The translations under genes were made by a program, and so were the position numbers. From Prunella strophiata (lineage: Eukaryota > Chordata > Aves > Passeriformes > Prunellidae): a stretch of 64,000 nt of DNA. The notes beneath the pieces were generated by a model, which had not been told where the DNA came from, did no database searches, and saw nothing but the letters and a program-made list of their open reading frames with translations. The stretch spans positions 14,347,392-14,411,391 of the forward strand of contig JAZBQD010000001.1 of NCBI GenBank assembly GCA_036583965.1, written 5' to 3'. Shown here piece by piece: positions 1 to 11,870 of the stretch. The number at the start of each line of letters is the position of its first letter. The stretch's first letter is position 1.

Positions 1-3000
1 TGAAATTTTGGGACAGGAACCAACATAAAAAGCTTATCAGATGATTTGGATCTCTGAATTCCAAAGGAAATACCTGCACACTCTGCCCTCCCCAACAATT
101 TATGAGATTTGCTTTATCAATCCTATTTGCCTTTGGAAAACCTTAAGAATCATGAAGAAAACAAAACCCGCCTTTGAATCCTATTCTCTTTTAGGTTTAA
201 AATCTTTCCTATTCCATATTTTTAAATGGGAGAAGCTTGACTTGTTAAAAAAAAATTACTAACAGCTGGCAGGAGCCTTTTTGCTTAAAACAGCAAATAT
301 ATTTCAAACCATTCAGTGATGAAAATAAAAGAAAACAGAGGAATGGTATATATAAAGAAAATTATAATGTAGATGAATGCTGCATTTTTTAACGTTTGAA
401 GTCTTTTTAACATTATTAACTTCCATATAACTATATTAAGCAGAAATAGCTATTATAGGCATTTTTAACATTTAAATTCTATTGCTTTTCAATGATTTGA
501 TTTAGTAAGGATTTTTATTAAGTGAAAGCTAGGATAGCTTTCATGTCTTCAAATGCATTCTGTTGTTGTATTACTGAAGTCAAGGGCAGCTTTTCCATGG
601 ACTTGAGTAAGAATTGAACTTTACATTTCCAGTCAGAGGGAGGGATCTTAGTTCATCTTGATGAAAGGTGGGTACTTTGAATTGCTAAACATAGTTTTTG
701 AGAACTTTTGGACAAATTAATATCTTGCGGTATTTATCAAAAGACTAGACTCTGCTGCCCTGAAAATATGCACTTTTACTTTTTCAAGGTCTTTTAAACC
801 TGAATTTCCTGTCTTGACCTGTGAACTGTTATGATACACAGTTAAACTGTTACAACCTTTTATTTCTGTGATGTTTCAGTTCACAAGACCTGCATTTCAA
901 CACCTCACATGCTGGTGCTGTGTCTGCAGGACAGTTTGCAAAATGCTCTGAGTTCCTTTCAAATGAAACATAGTGTGGATTTAAGATGGTCAAGCTGACC
1001 ACTGTAACACATCAGAGAGCTGGCATAGTCCCTGATATCTGCCCAATGAAAAATCCTCATTCTTCCCACAATATTCAGCAGGTCCTGCAATTTTTCTCTC
1101 AACAGGAGACAAAATGTTAGGTTACAGAACCCTTAAAATTCCCTGCTGGATCTCACAGAATCTGCAAGTCCCACCCCGTGGAGAATGCCACTTTGTGGCA
1201 GTCTCTGCACATTCCCTGAAAGAGTTCAAATTCTTTACACCAATTGAACGTGTTTCTGTCTCGTTTGAATGGCAGAGTGAATGGAGACACTTGAGAGTTC
1301 TTGGTTGCAGACATTCTAATTGATCTCTTGGCTGCAGTATACTGTAATTTGTATGGAAATATGCATTTCTCTCTGGAGGCTGTCCTGCAGTGGACTCAGC
1401 ACAGCCATGTCACCTAACAAGAGCACTTTATGAACCATAATTTTCTCTGTTCAAATTATATCTCTCAACTTAGGACGTGCACGAAGAACCTTTCCATACA
1501 CACACACACACAGGAGAGAACCTGTCAAAACATGTAGCTTTGATAACATTGCCTCAAAAACCTGAACACTTAACAAGAGCTCTCTATGAAATAAATGGAG
1601 AAGAGGCTAAAAATCATGTTCTCTTAGGCTAAACTGCTTTCCACACTACCCACAAGACAGCCTCAGCTGTGGTGTCCATGGTGCAAATCTCATTAGATAG
1701 GCATGCAGAAACAGACTTCTAAGGATTGCTCTGCCAAGAGGGGGAATTGGCAGCACACAGAGCACTTCCCTTCCATGTGCTGGGGGATCTGGTGAATCCC
1801 CAGCTGTTCTCTGAGGCAGACCTGTCAGGTCTGATGCACTGACTCTCTTGTGTATCACACTGTGTCACCACCAGCACTGCACACCTCTGCACGGCCGTGC
1901 CGCCGCTTCGCTCCCACTCTTGGATCCCACACATCCCATGCAGGTGCTCAGTGTGCTCAGTGATTATCTGACCAGCTGCAGCTGCTGTCAGGGTCAAGGA
2001 GCAGAAGAAAGGTCACAGTCCTGGCTCTGCAGCTGGGGAATGTGCTCTTTAGCAGGACCCAGTGCTGACAGGAGCCCTCTCAGGGCTGTGTGCTGCAGGA
2101 TTTGGCTCTGTAATGGCTGGATAGGTGCTTAGCACCCAGCCTTGCACTGGAATCTGTGCCCCAGCACATGGAATCTCATGTCTGAAGACCAGAGACTTAA
2201 GAGGTTTGTTTCATAGGCTTAGCTTTCCCATGAAATTTCTTCAAGAGACACGAAGAGACCTCAGAGATCTGGCTGGTATTTCCACAAGAAACCTTTTGTT
2301 GACCTTCCCTTTACCCCTGTGCTATTACTGATCAGCTATTGGAGACACAGAAACAACAACATGAATTCTGACTACTTTTTTATATTTTTTTTTTTTATTT
2401 ACAGAATAAAAAGGCAACAAAGAAGCACTTACAATGAAGGTAACAGTTGTGGACTGATTTATGCCTACTTCTGAGTCTCTCTTGGTGGCAATCAAAAATT
2501 ACATTTCATAAATACATGTTTGTATACAGTTACTTAAAATGAAAAAGGCAAGTTTTTCATTCCTGAGATTTTAAATGTCATCCACCCAAAAAAAGAACTG
2601 TTAACATTTTAGCTGCCCTCAGTAGAGCAGGCCAGTGACTGACATATTAAAAGCCTCAAGGCTATAGTTATTTACAAATTTTGGTTTTCTAGATTCTTCC
2701 ACATGTTTAATTCTGCTCCTCACCATAAACCTTCCCACTGTATTTCATTGGCATTATAACAATAATTTTATTTATTCCTAACATTTCTTTTTCTGGCCTG
2801 ATTTTTCATCACCTTCAGTACTATACCAAGGAAGAACAAGAACTGGAAAATATCTTTATGCAGGAAACTTCCATTTGGTCTTGTGTACCATTTATTCCAC
2901 ACTGATGGATGCAGCAGGTTTTCACTGCTGCACATGACCCTCTGTGGTATTTCCATAAAAACAGAAATAGCACTGCCTAAACAGAGGCATAATAAATTAG

Positions 3001-6000
3001 CAGAATTTAACAATCTTCCTCACAAATGTAGTCCCAAAATCCAGTAAAAGAAGACTGAGGAAAAAATTAGATAGGCTGTGCTTTACATTAATTAGAATCT
3101 TATGGTTTATTTGTCAGAAGAACTTCAGGTGGCACAATCTCCACTGACAACCACATTTTGTTCAGGGTATTATATTTATTGGAACATAGATATCTGTTCT
3201 TTAGGGCATTAAATCTTTCATTATACATGAAAACCACAGTCCTGATATGTAAGAAAAACTTCTGACCTTAAAGATTTATAATTTTTGTTACATTTCCTGA
3301 ATCTCAGTTAGTAATGTGCAATTGCATTTATTTTTATGCACTGAGCCCTAAACATCTATGAGGCTGGAAAATATTAGTGCATTTTTAAAATTTCATTTCA
3401 TCTAGAGGTGAAACACCAAAAAAAACCCATAAGAAACAATAAACAGGCCACCCTATCCAAATAATCAAATCCAATTAAAATAATAATGTTATTTTGTATG
3501 GGACAGTGGATAAATACCAAGGAGACAATCTGTTTAAAACTTAAAAATGGTAATTCATGGTAAAAGAAACTTCTAAAAGGAATGTGTAAGTTTCCTATTC
3601 ATCTTATAAGGTAATAAGCAGTGGCAAAGCAATGTAGAAAATATATAAAAATTAAGTGATACTTCAAGAATTTAGAGTATGTTTCAAAGACAGGTGTATT
3701 GATAACCCCCTCAGTGTGTAAGAAAACTGTATCCATATTCAGAGGAGTCATTAATTATGCTTAACCTTCAAGAGTACCCTGTCCACAATACTGTTTTGCA
3801 GAATTTAATGTGTATCTGCTTTCTCTAAGCATTTTCCTCCTAGCTGTAGCATTTTCAGCTACCACTGTTGACTGCTGTATCTGATCAAAGTGAAATAAAT
3901 ATTAGCCCCTGCAGATATCATTCACCCTCCTTTTTCCTATGGTCAAATGAATCCAGACATTCAGGAGGAAAACCAGCAATCAGAATTCCACACAAGATCT
4001 AAATCCTCAGTTGTTGGGTTCCACCCAAGAATTTGAACCTTCCTGTTCTCACCTTTATTTGCCATATTTCACCCATTATATTCCACTTGCTGTCTTTCCA
4101 TGTGCAAAGTGGGTTTGCTATTGCCATTTCACTAACCCTGAAGAAACTTAATTCTGTCTTCAAAGTCGTTGTACAGGTGGAGTCTGAGGCACCTCCCAAA
4201 ATGTGGCATCAGTAAAACAAAGCAGAAGACAGATGGGAACTTGCTGGGCATTTTTTCTGTGTCTAAAGTTGTAACTGCATGCAAGAAGATCTCAGGAAAC
4301 CTTAAATTCTCCAGAGCCAAGCACCCCTTCTAAAAACATTCCCACCAGTTCACTTCTTCTTTCTTAATTTTGCTCACAGTTCTAACAATAGTTGATCTTA
4401 CACATCTACTTTAACACCAGTGGAAGAAAGAATGGGATCTACATTTCCTGGGCATTATTCAGCTTTGAGTAATGCATCCCCATGCCTCCACTTAGAAAGG
4501 AAAATGTTATTGGAAAGGTTTGGCAGATGAGCCACCTTGTGCAAAAGTCAAAGTTTTAAATATCTGGTTGCCTTTGGTTCCCTGCAGTGCACACATTGGA
4601 ATTAAGCCCAAAGGCACAGCCTCATTTCCCAGTCCTCAGCAATCTTCTCTCCCCTTCCTCCCTTCTCCCCCCAGTATTCCTAGTGAGCTAATCAGTTCTT
4701 CCACACCTGCACAAAGGGCAGCTTTTAAAAAATCTCATTATTACACCATGCAGTACATTACAATGGTGATAAAAGGGGCATCTCTATTTAGCCTTATCTG
4801 GCTTCTAGATTTCAGTCAAGAACCAGCTTAATTTTAAGGATGACTCTTGCTACCTTCTCATTATTACATTAGATTCAGATATTACATTTCTGTCATTATT
4901 AACTGATAATCTATGTTGCTCTGGATGTCCAGTACTTTATTTACTTAGTTTCCTGAAGAGAGAATAAACAATTTAATTCCTGAAAGCTTTCTGATTTTTC
5001 CCTCCTCATTTTTTTTTTCCATTCTGCTATTGAACGTAAAACAGATGGACAAGAAAAAACAAGGATGGAAAGAGTGTTCTAATGGACAGGATTAACTAAT
5101 CAAAGAAAGATGAGAATGATGTTTCCTTACTGGCAGGTTTGCAACTCTGTATTTTGCTTCAGTGGATCCTTAGCAAAATCTAGACTTAAACACAAGACAA
5201 GGAAATGAAAAGAATGCAGAAGCTGCTCTGTGTTTGGGATTGATTCTACTTCCTCCTATTCATTTCCTCTACTCTTTGAAAAGAAAGAAAGAAAAGATAC
5301 ACACCCCATGACTTTATATTTATTTCCAGTTAAAAGAAGATTCGTGCTTTTTTTTTTTTTAGATACTGTAAAGGCTGAACACTCAACTAACCCCCTGTGT
5401 TTAGGTTTCCCTGAGTGCTTCATAAAGATTTGTTAAAGATATAAAATAGCACACCAAACAATGAAAGAGCTTGTTTCCCCAACCATTTCAGTTGAAAGCT
5501 ACTTTGTATTTGTTCCTATGCAACAAAAATTAACTTTATGTGTAGGTGTTCCATGTTTTTACAAACTCTACACTCCTTAGTTGTTATAAGATTAAAACAA
5601 TTTTCTCCCTCAGTAAATGCTTCCCTTGAAAACCACTGGAAGCACATAATTCATCTGTCCATTTATAGCTTCTATTTTCTTCTAGGCACTGAGAAACTAC
5701 TGATTGTGATTGTTGTTTTCCCTTTTAAGAAGCTGATGTTGAACAAGTGACAGATAAGACAATTTAATGTTTTGGTGACCATACAGATCGATTTTTCATT
5801 TATTCTGAAGTTTAAAAGACAAAAAAGACAAGCAACTAAGGTATGATTGCAGAGATTTTGTTTAGCAAATTACTCTTCTATACCCAGAAAATTTAACAAG
5901 GCACTCTCATTAAACCTGCAGGGAGTTTTAAGGTAGCTTTAGTACAATATTTTTCAAAAAATGCATTCAAAGATTTTTCCTCTGAACCATTTTCTTCTCT

Positions 6001-7740
6001 ATGGAATCTATCAGAACAGTTTGGAGATACAGTACAAGTCTTTAGGTGTGAATAATAGAAAAAGAAGGGAAAAAAAAAAAAAAAAAGGAATTTATTACCA
6101 CAGGCTGCAGAAGGTCTCAATAAAAAGATAAGTGAAAAGGGAACATTGTGGGGTTTCTGAATTGGACAGAGAAATGGAAAAACCATACAAATTTGGGAAA
6201 GTGTTTGTATGGAAGAGGTAAGGATTGGTATCACACTTTACATGAAGACACTAAACACTGCTGAAATCTGCTGTTCTGCATGAAGAAATCTTTTTGGGGA
6301 GAGCAGGGGCCTTGGGTATCTGACCTGGCTGTCTTCAAGGAGTTTAAGGATGAAGAACACCTAAGTCAAAATCTTCTTCTTTCCATTTATTCTTCAGAAG
6401 TCAAAACTTGCATGCCAGAACTGTTTATCTGTACCTAGTCCTGATGTCAGGTAAGGTGGCACTTGCAGGAATTTATGCAGTTTCCATGATATTACAGAAA
6501 AATAAAAACTGAGATGACTGATCAACTCTGAGTAGTCAACAGAGACATTTAAATTACCTTCAGTAATATCCTAAATAGCTTTCAGTCATATTTCAGTAAT
6601 ATCCACTGTTTTCAGCTTACTGGATATTTGCAAGAAATTTTAAAATTATGTCAAGGATTTGACAGTGATATCCCAAGCAATCCCAGAAATATCCTGGAGG
6701 TACTGTGCTGTTTTATAGTCACAAATCTTACTGCCTTCACAATGTTAAACATCATGGAATCACTAGAAAAAAACCCCAGAATTTTAGATTAAGAAATCCC
6801 AGAAGTAATCCTAGAGATAAACCTGGTTCCATCTATCTATAGATAGACAGATAAATATAAAAAACATGAAGCTACTAAAAATAGCAGAAATTTCCCATCT
6901 TTGTTCTTAGGAAGCAATTTTTTCTTGCCTGCTCATTTTACTGATGGGAAGTAGAATATTACATCCCAGGGATCAATATCTGTGAGAATAATTTAGAACA
7001 TGTGTCTATAGATATTAATTTTTGCACAAGCATTCACTTGAGATTTTTCTATGGGCTTAACTGTTACTCTCATTATTAAAAAATATTACAAAAGCCATAT
7101 TAATGAACATGTTTCTATGCAAGTTTTGCAGTACAATAGAATTACATCACTATCAGTATCCTAAAAATAACCATTGGCTCTGCTAAATGCTAGAAGCAGA
7201 TTTTTTTGCATCATATACTACTCTTTACCACTTAATTAACTACCACAAAAGCTAATTAATTAGACATCACAGTCTCTAATCATTCTGGAATTTGCTCTAT
7301 TATGTTCAGCTGGAATATCCTCTTTCCTCAACAGACCCCCTAAAGTTTAGATGAACACAACAAAGCACTGTGGGGTTTTTATTTTCATCTTTCCAGATAC
7401 TCAAGATGAGGGTTGAATATTTAGACTGATTCTTTTTTTAAGATTTTCCCTATTTAACTCTGTCTTTATTACAGTGGATGTTTTTGTGAGCTTGAAAGGC
7501 TTCAGCCTGTTTTGGTGTTAGTGTCCTAGCATTCTAACATTGCCAAAAAATCATTCTTGAGAAGGCAAGAATTTCATCAGCTTAACTCAATGACTGCCTA
7601 CTGCTGCTCTATCACAACATGCATGTCACATGCACAGGTATTTTATCAAGTGACTTATCAATTAAACTCAAAAGCTGCACCTCCACCATTCTAAACTGTT
7701 TTGTCAACAAGATGCAGCTGCTCTGTAAAGTCAGCCAGTG
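1..7740. other. Intergenic, no gene seen
   Basis: AT-rich single-copy-looking DNA. Open frames are short (about 113 codons at most), interrupted by homopolymer runs, and show no recognisable protein family or splice-flanked coding block. Small simple repeats occur: a (CA)n patch near 1498-1512, A/T runs near 2383-2398 and 6069-6086, and a short TCTA/TAGA palindrome near 6832-6850. Inference: spacer between HSPA12A and ENO4. Confidence 0.6.
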
Positions 7741-8180
7741 TATGGTGGTGGAATGAAAGTACCAATGAGAAACAAGCTGATAAATTGGTTTGACTAATCA
7801 TTAAAACCCCTCCAGTATAATCGTTTTAGCTGATCTTGTTTAAGTCATTCCGTGGAGCTGCCAAGAGAGTTCAGGGACAGGTCGATCTTCTATTCGCATC
7901 ATGCAAGGATCAGGCAGATAAAATCCGATCAGTTACCTGACCATTCTTGCATTTATATGTAATTATTCCCTGTTGTTTTAAAGCTTCCATCTGGAGGAAA
8001 GAAATCTGTTCTGCTCCTGACCTTTTCAGACCTCATGTCACTGTATTTAGCTTTAACAGATGGATTCTACTGATCTGATATGAAAATAGAAATAAAAGAT
8101 TGAAAACATGAAAAGAGCGGAAAAATATAGAATCATTAAAGCCCCGATTCACTGCTAAGTGCAGGTCAGTGGGTGAATCT
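7741..8180. promoter_or_regulatory. Candidate conserved non-coding element
   Basis: This block stands out from its AT-rich surroundings. It keeps several CpGs (TTCCGTGG, GGTCGATC, ATTCGCAT, AATCCGATC), carries homeodomain-type AT cores (TAATCATTAAAA, GTAATTATT), and is low in homopolymers and recognisable repeats. It has no convincing reading frame. That texture is typical of constrained enhancers near developmental genes such as VAX1 and EMX2, which lie in this syntenic region. Conservation itself cannot be seen from one sequence, so this is only a candidate. Confidence 0.3.
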
Positions 8181-9530
8181 TCACTGGATTCATGGGTCAT
8201 TGGTCAGGCCTCACAGCTTGTTCCTGCCCTAAACTGCAAAAGAATTAAAGAGACTCTATTAAGAAGGTGACTGGCACTACCTTCCTCTGAGTGGGAGAGA
8301 GCAGGAAGGACTGCGAGCACACACTGTATCCCCAAGGTCATGACTACTCCTAACACACAGCTCCAGCCTAAAGTGCCAGCTCTGAACAACACTCAGATCT
8401 ACCTTGTGGCAGCGAGAGCAATTGCTCTGAGCACAGCAGATTTCTGCACAGGAGTAGAATTCTCCCTGCCTGTGCATGTCTTTTTGTCAATTTCTTCAAT
8501 TTCTTATTCAATTTCATTGAATGCAACAGAAGAGTATTTGTTGTCTCCAGAGTGGAATGGTTTTTGAGTTGTCTCTTGGATCAAAGATAAGGGCAAACAA
8601 AACAATTTTTTTTTTTTAAAGGAAGTGTTTAACATCATTAATAAGAAGGGATGCAACTGTTTCCTATTTTAGTCTTCCTGTTGAAAAAAAACCCTACACA
8701 CCCTATCTTTACAATATGGCTACAACTATCAAGTGATATAATTTCCTTTATTGTTTCCTGCCCTTAATATTCTTGAGTATTATTAACCAGTTGTCTGTTA
8801 TTCTCCAACTGCTGCCTTTTACTGCAGCAGTGGTTTCAATCCACAGAGGCCAGAGCAATTCCCACACATAATGACTTTTATGTAAATGAGGAATGGTTAA
8901 ATTCATCAGCCTAATTTAGAAGTAACAAGTCTTGGTTGTAAGTTCTATAAATCTGACACTTTCTGGAAATTATATTCACCTTACATTAAAGAAATCCAGT
9001 AAATTATTTCAGCCTTCATCAGTGTAATGCTTTGTGCCATTTCTGGGTAAACAAGTCTGAAAATCTTGACTTACTTTTACCATGGTCAGCAATGTGTTTA
9101 TGTTTTAAGGGCTATTTTCTCAGTTAACATAAACTAGCAGAACTCAGCTGAAATCAAAGTGCTATCAACTAACTAAGTGAAGGTTTATGTTTTAAAAAGC
9201 CAATTCTCCAATAAGTTTGTGACACAATTTGCAAGAATCCTAAAACTGGCCAACTGTTCCAAAGCATGTGGCCACATATGAAGACAGTCAGTGAGCCACT
9301 AAGAAACAGGTGAGGTCAGAGGAAAACTTTATTTATTCTATTTTTCTTGCTATTTTTAAGAATCTATTTTTTCTACAGTAGTGATGAAATAAAATTTTAA
9401 ACATATTCTAGGCTTTTGATTGTGACTGCAGAAGCATTTTACTTTTTTAAGTGTTACTCAGGGTGTTTATTTATTATACATTAATAATAAGGAATAAGTT
9501 TGCAACAAAGAAGTAGAAGGGATAATATTT
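8181..9530. other. Intergenic, nothing recognised
   Basis: AT-rich DNA with a few short open frames (75 codons or fewer) that match no family I recognise. No repeats of note. Confidence 0.5.
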
Positions 9531-10075
9531 ATGCAAGGATCTACATTTATTCCTTTTCCTTTCCATATCTGGACTGCCCAGTGCCTGGCTTCTGGAACCT
9601 GTGCAGTTTCTGCACCAGTGCCTAAGGTTTATTTGGGGAGGGGAGGGAGAAGGGCTGCTAATGATCTCCCAGAGATAAATGAAATTGCTGATTTAGTCAA
9701 GCTCATTCTTGACCTTGACACAAGATGGGACAGGCAAAGGGAAGAGCTCAAAATAGAGCAAGTGTAAGAAAGGAAGATCAAACGAATGCTCAGGTCTGGC
9801 CAAGACCCCCCCTACATTCAGCTAACACCTGGCTGAGTTAGAAAACATGACCAGCCCAACCTTCCTGTAGGAGCCGATTGAAGCTGTCAGCTCCCGGCTT
9901 GTCACCCACTGCATCAGGAGGCCCCCGGGCTGCCACAAGAGCCCTAATTAGGCAGAAATGGCACTTCGGCAACTGACCCGCCAGGACCTTTGGCAAAGCA
10001 TTTAACATCATTAGTTAACATTTTTATTAAAAAAAGTGTGAATGTAAATGAACAGCCAATGCATTTCAATAGGGT
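9531..10075. promoter_or_regulatory. Candidate conserved non-coding element
   Basis: A mixed-composition block with intact homeodomain-like cores (CCCTAATTAGG near 9942-9952, ATCATTAGTTAAC near 10007-10019), bHLH/E-box-like steps and retained CpGs inside AT-rich DNA. A 78-codon frame (9531-9767) crosses the left half, but it ends abruptly, lacks splice context and matches nothing I recognise, so I do not call it coding. Inference: an enhancer of a neighbouring developmental gene. Confidence 0.33.
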
Positions 10076-10610
10076 TTGTCGGTGGCATTGCACGCCCCCC
10101 CACTCTCCCAACCACACACACACTTTTTTGCATGAATAGTTCACTTGTTTTCTCTAAAGGGGGATGGGGAGGTAGAGACTGTTTTTCAAAGGGAACAAGA
10201 CATGTTCAAAGCAGAAACAAGGTCTTAAACAATCAGACACAAACTCTTGCCTTTTGGGAAGCGTGTTGGGGAGTGAACAAACAGCCAAATGCAATCCTAC
10301 CTGCAACATGCCTAAGGGGATGTCTGAAAGGGAAGGCAGGCATAACCCACACCTGAGCACAGAGATACAAAATCACATGTTCATCTGATTGTTCCAAGGG
10401 TATTCATTGTGCTCTTGTTCTTTTCTGTTACATCCAAGAATAGGTGCCTAATCCAGTAAGCCTGCAACCCTTTGCCACAGCTATCAAATACTGCAGCAGT
10501 GGAAAAGAATGAACATCTAAGAATATACTGTCCTCCTCTTTCTTTGTAATTCCTTTATTCATTGCACATTACCTTTGACAGAAGATTACCAAAAAATACC
10601 ACTCAAGCTT
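10076..10610. other. Intergenic, nothing recognised
   Basis: No gene seen. A short C-run followed by a CA-rich patch lies at about 10096-10122. The open frames on both strands (66-102 codons) match no known family. Confidence 0.5.
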
Positions 10611-10645
10611 ATTAGCAACCTACCTTAATTAAGTCCCCACTAGCA
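10611..10645 (+). repeat. Inverted-repeat partner of 11721-11755
   Basis: These 35 bases, with core TTAATTAAGTCCCCACTAGC, recur in reverse complement at 11721-11755 with two mismatches. The copy at 11.7 kb sits inside an LTR fragment as inserted sequence, so this copy is the likely template. Confidence 0.85.
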
Positions 10646-11469
10646 GCAGTTTATCTGTGAAAAGTTAGTTATTCATACAGAAGAGTATGCAGCCTTGAGG
10701 CAGTTTATTAGTACTCAATTTTTTTCTGTAGGTTATTTAACTGAAGTGTTTCCAGAATTTATCAATACCTGCCCAAAATCCTGGGACAGATTTTGGAAAT
10801 AAGAGACACATGAAAATTAAATTATTACAATATACTTCCTAATAAAGAACTGGACAGGACTTGGAAATGTGTACTGCCCTGTGTTATTTTATGTCTGCTT
10901 CCTATGAACATCCCCCAGTCCACGTAAGTTTTATTTTCTTTGAACCCATTATCTCCTTCTTCTTCCAATGGAAGCTACAAAATTCAGTACAAAGGCTGAT
11001 TCCTTAGGCCATATAAACCCCATATTACCCCAGATCTTGGAATTTCCTCCCTCAGTTTGTAACAGCCATGTGTCACCAGCAACACTTTTTTTCCCCCCAA
11101 AGAAAAGATTTGTTCATTCCATTACATTCTGTGTACATTCCATTACATTCTATCTACATTCTAGCCACACGGTCTATCACTTATGCTTTCTAAATAAAGT
11201 ACAAATGTAAGAAGAAATTAAAATAGATCTCCCAGAATCTGGGACTCAGGTAATGAAGATATTGGTTCAAAACCCAACTCATCAGTCTTGCTCTGAAGCC
11301 CATGGAAGTTTATCCTTTTTCTCAGAAACACATTTTTAAAAAATGCAATAATAATATTATCATTTTATCACACATTGGCTTACCCAGAGATTGCAGTCCC
11401 TGACTGTTTCCAAGTCATGTACATGCCATATCAGGGAAAAAACCCAAACCCAAAACTTGGCTATGCATC
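10646..11469. other. Intergenic, nothing recognised
   Basis: AT-rich sequence. A small imperfect tandem of a CATTCCATTACATTCT-like unit lies at about 11113-11165. No gene seen. Confidence 0.5.
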
Positions 11470-11870
11470 TCTCCTGGTCTGGGCTGGGATAGAGCTCTTT
11501 TTTTTCCTAGTAGCTGGCACAGTGCTGTGTTTTGGATTTAGCATGAGAATAATGCTGATAATACACTGATGTGTTTAGCTGTTGCTAAGTAGTGTTTACT
11601 CTAAGTCAAGGACTTTCAGTTTCCCATGTTCTGCCAGTGAGGAGGTGATCAAGAAGTTGTGAGGAAGCACGGCCAGGACATGACCCCAACTTACCAAAGG
11701 GATAGTTAAGTCCCCACTGATGCTAGTGGGGACTTAATTAAGATAGGTTGCTGATATTCCACAGCACAGAACTGGAGGGAGTTGGCCAGGAGCCACTGGT
11801 CACTGCAGGAGGATGGGCTGGGTATGGGTCAGTAGATGGCAAGCAGTTGCATTGTGTATCACATTTTTCT
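11470..11870 (+). mobile_element. Avian endogenous retrovirus LTR fragment, interrupted
   Basis: The + strand carries landmarks I recognise from a widespread avian LTR family: a GGCTGGGATAGAG start block, GTGCTGTGTTTTGGATTTAG, GATAATACACTGATG, AGTCAAGGACTTTCAG, GACCCCAAC followed by CCAAAGGGAT, then after an interruption ATTCCACAG, the GGTCAGTAGATGGCAAGCA block and a CATTGTGTATCAC end. The copy is old and diverged and has no flanking gag, pol or env. Family naming needs a repeat library; the exact ends are uncertain. The interruption at 11704-11755 is listed separately. Confidence 0.6.
11704..11755 (+). other. 52-bp templated insertion within the LTR
   Basis: The LTR text is interrupted between GGGAT and ATTCC by 52 bases bounded by the trinucleotide GAT on both sides (11701-11703 and 11753-11755). 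The insert contains a perfect 13-bp stem (11706-11718 pairing with 11725-11737, 6-nt loop). Bases 11721-11755 are an inverted copy of 10611-10645 with two mismatches. A fold-back plus a copied distant segment is the signature of template switching during repair or replication. The insert boundaries rest on my memory of the LTR consensus. Confidence 0.55.

Noticed and set aside
10610..11756. A 1.1-kb transposon with terminal inverted repeats and TA flanks
   Set aside because: The right-hand inverted repeat lies inside an LTR as inserted sequence, and the LTR continues on both sides, so a templated insertion explains it better. Not fully excluded.
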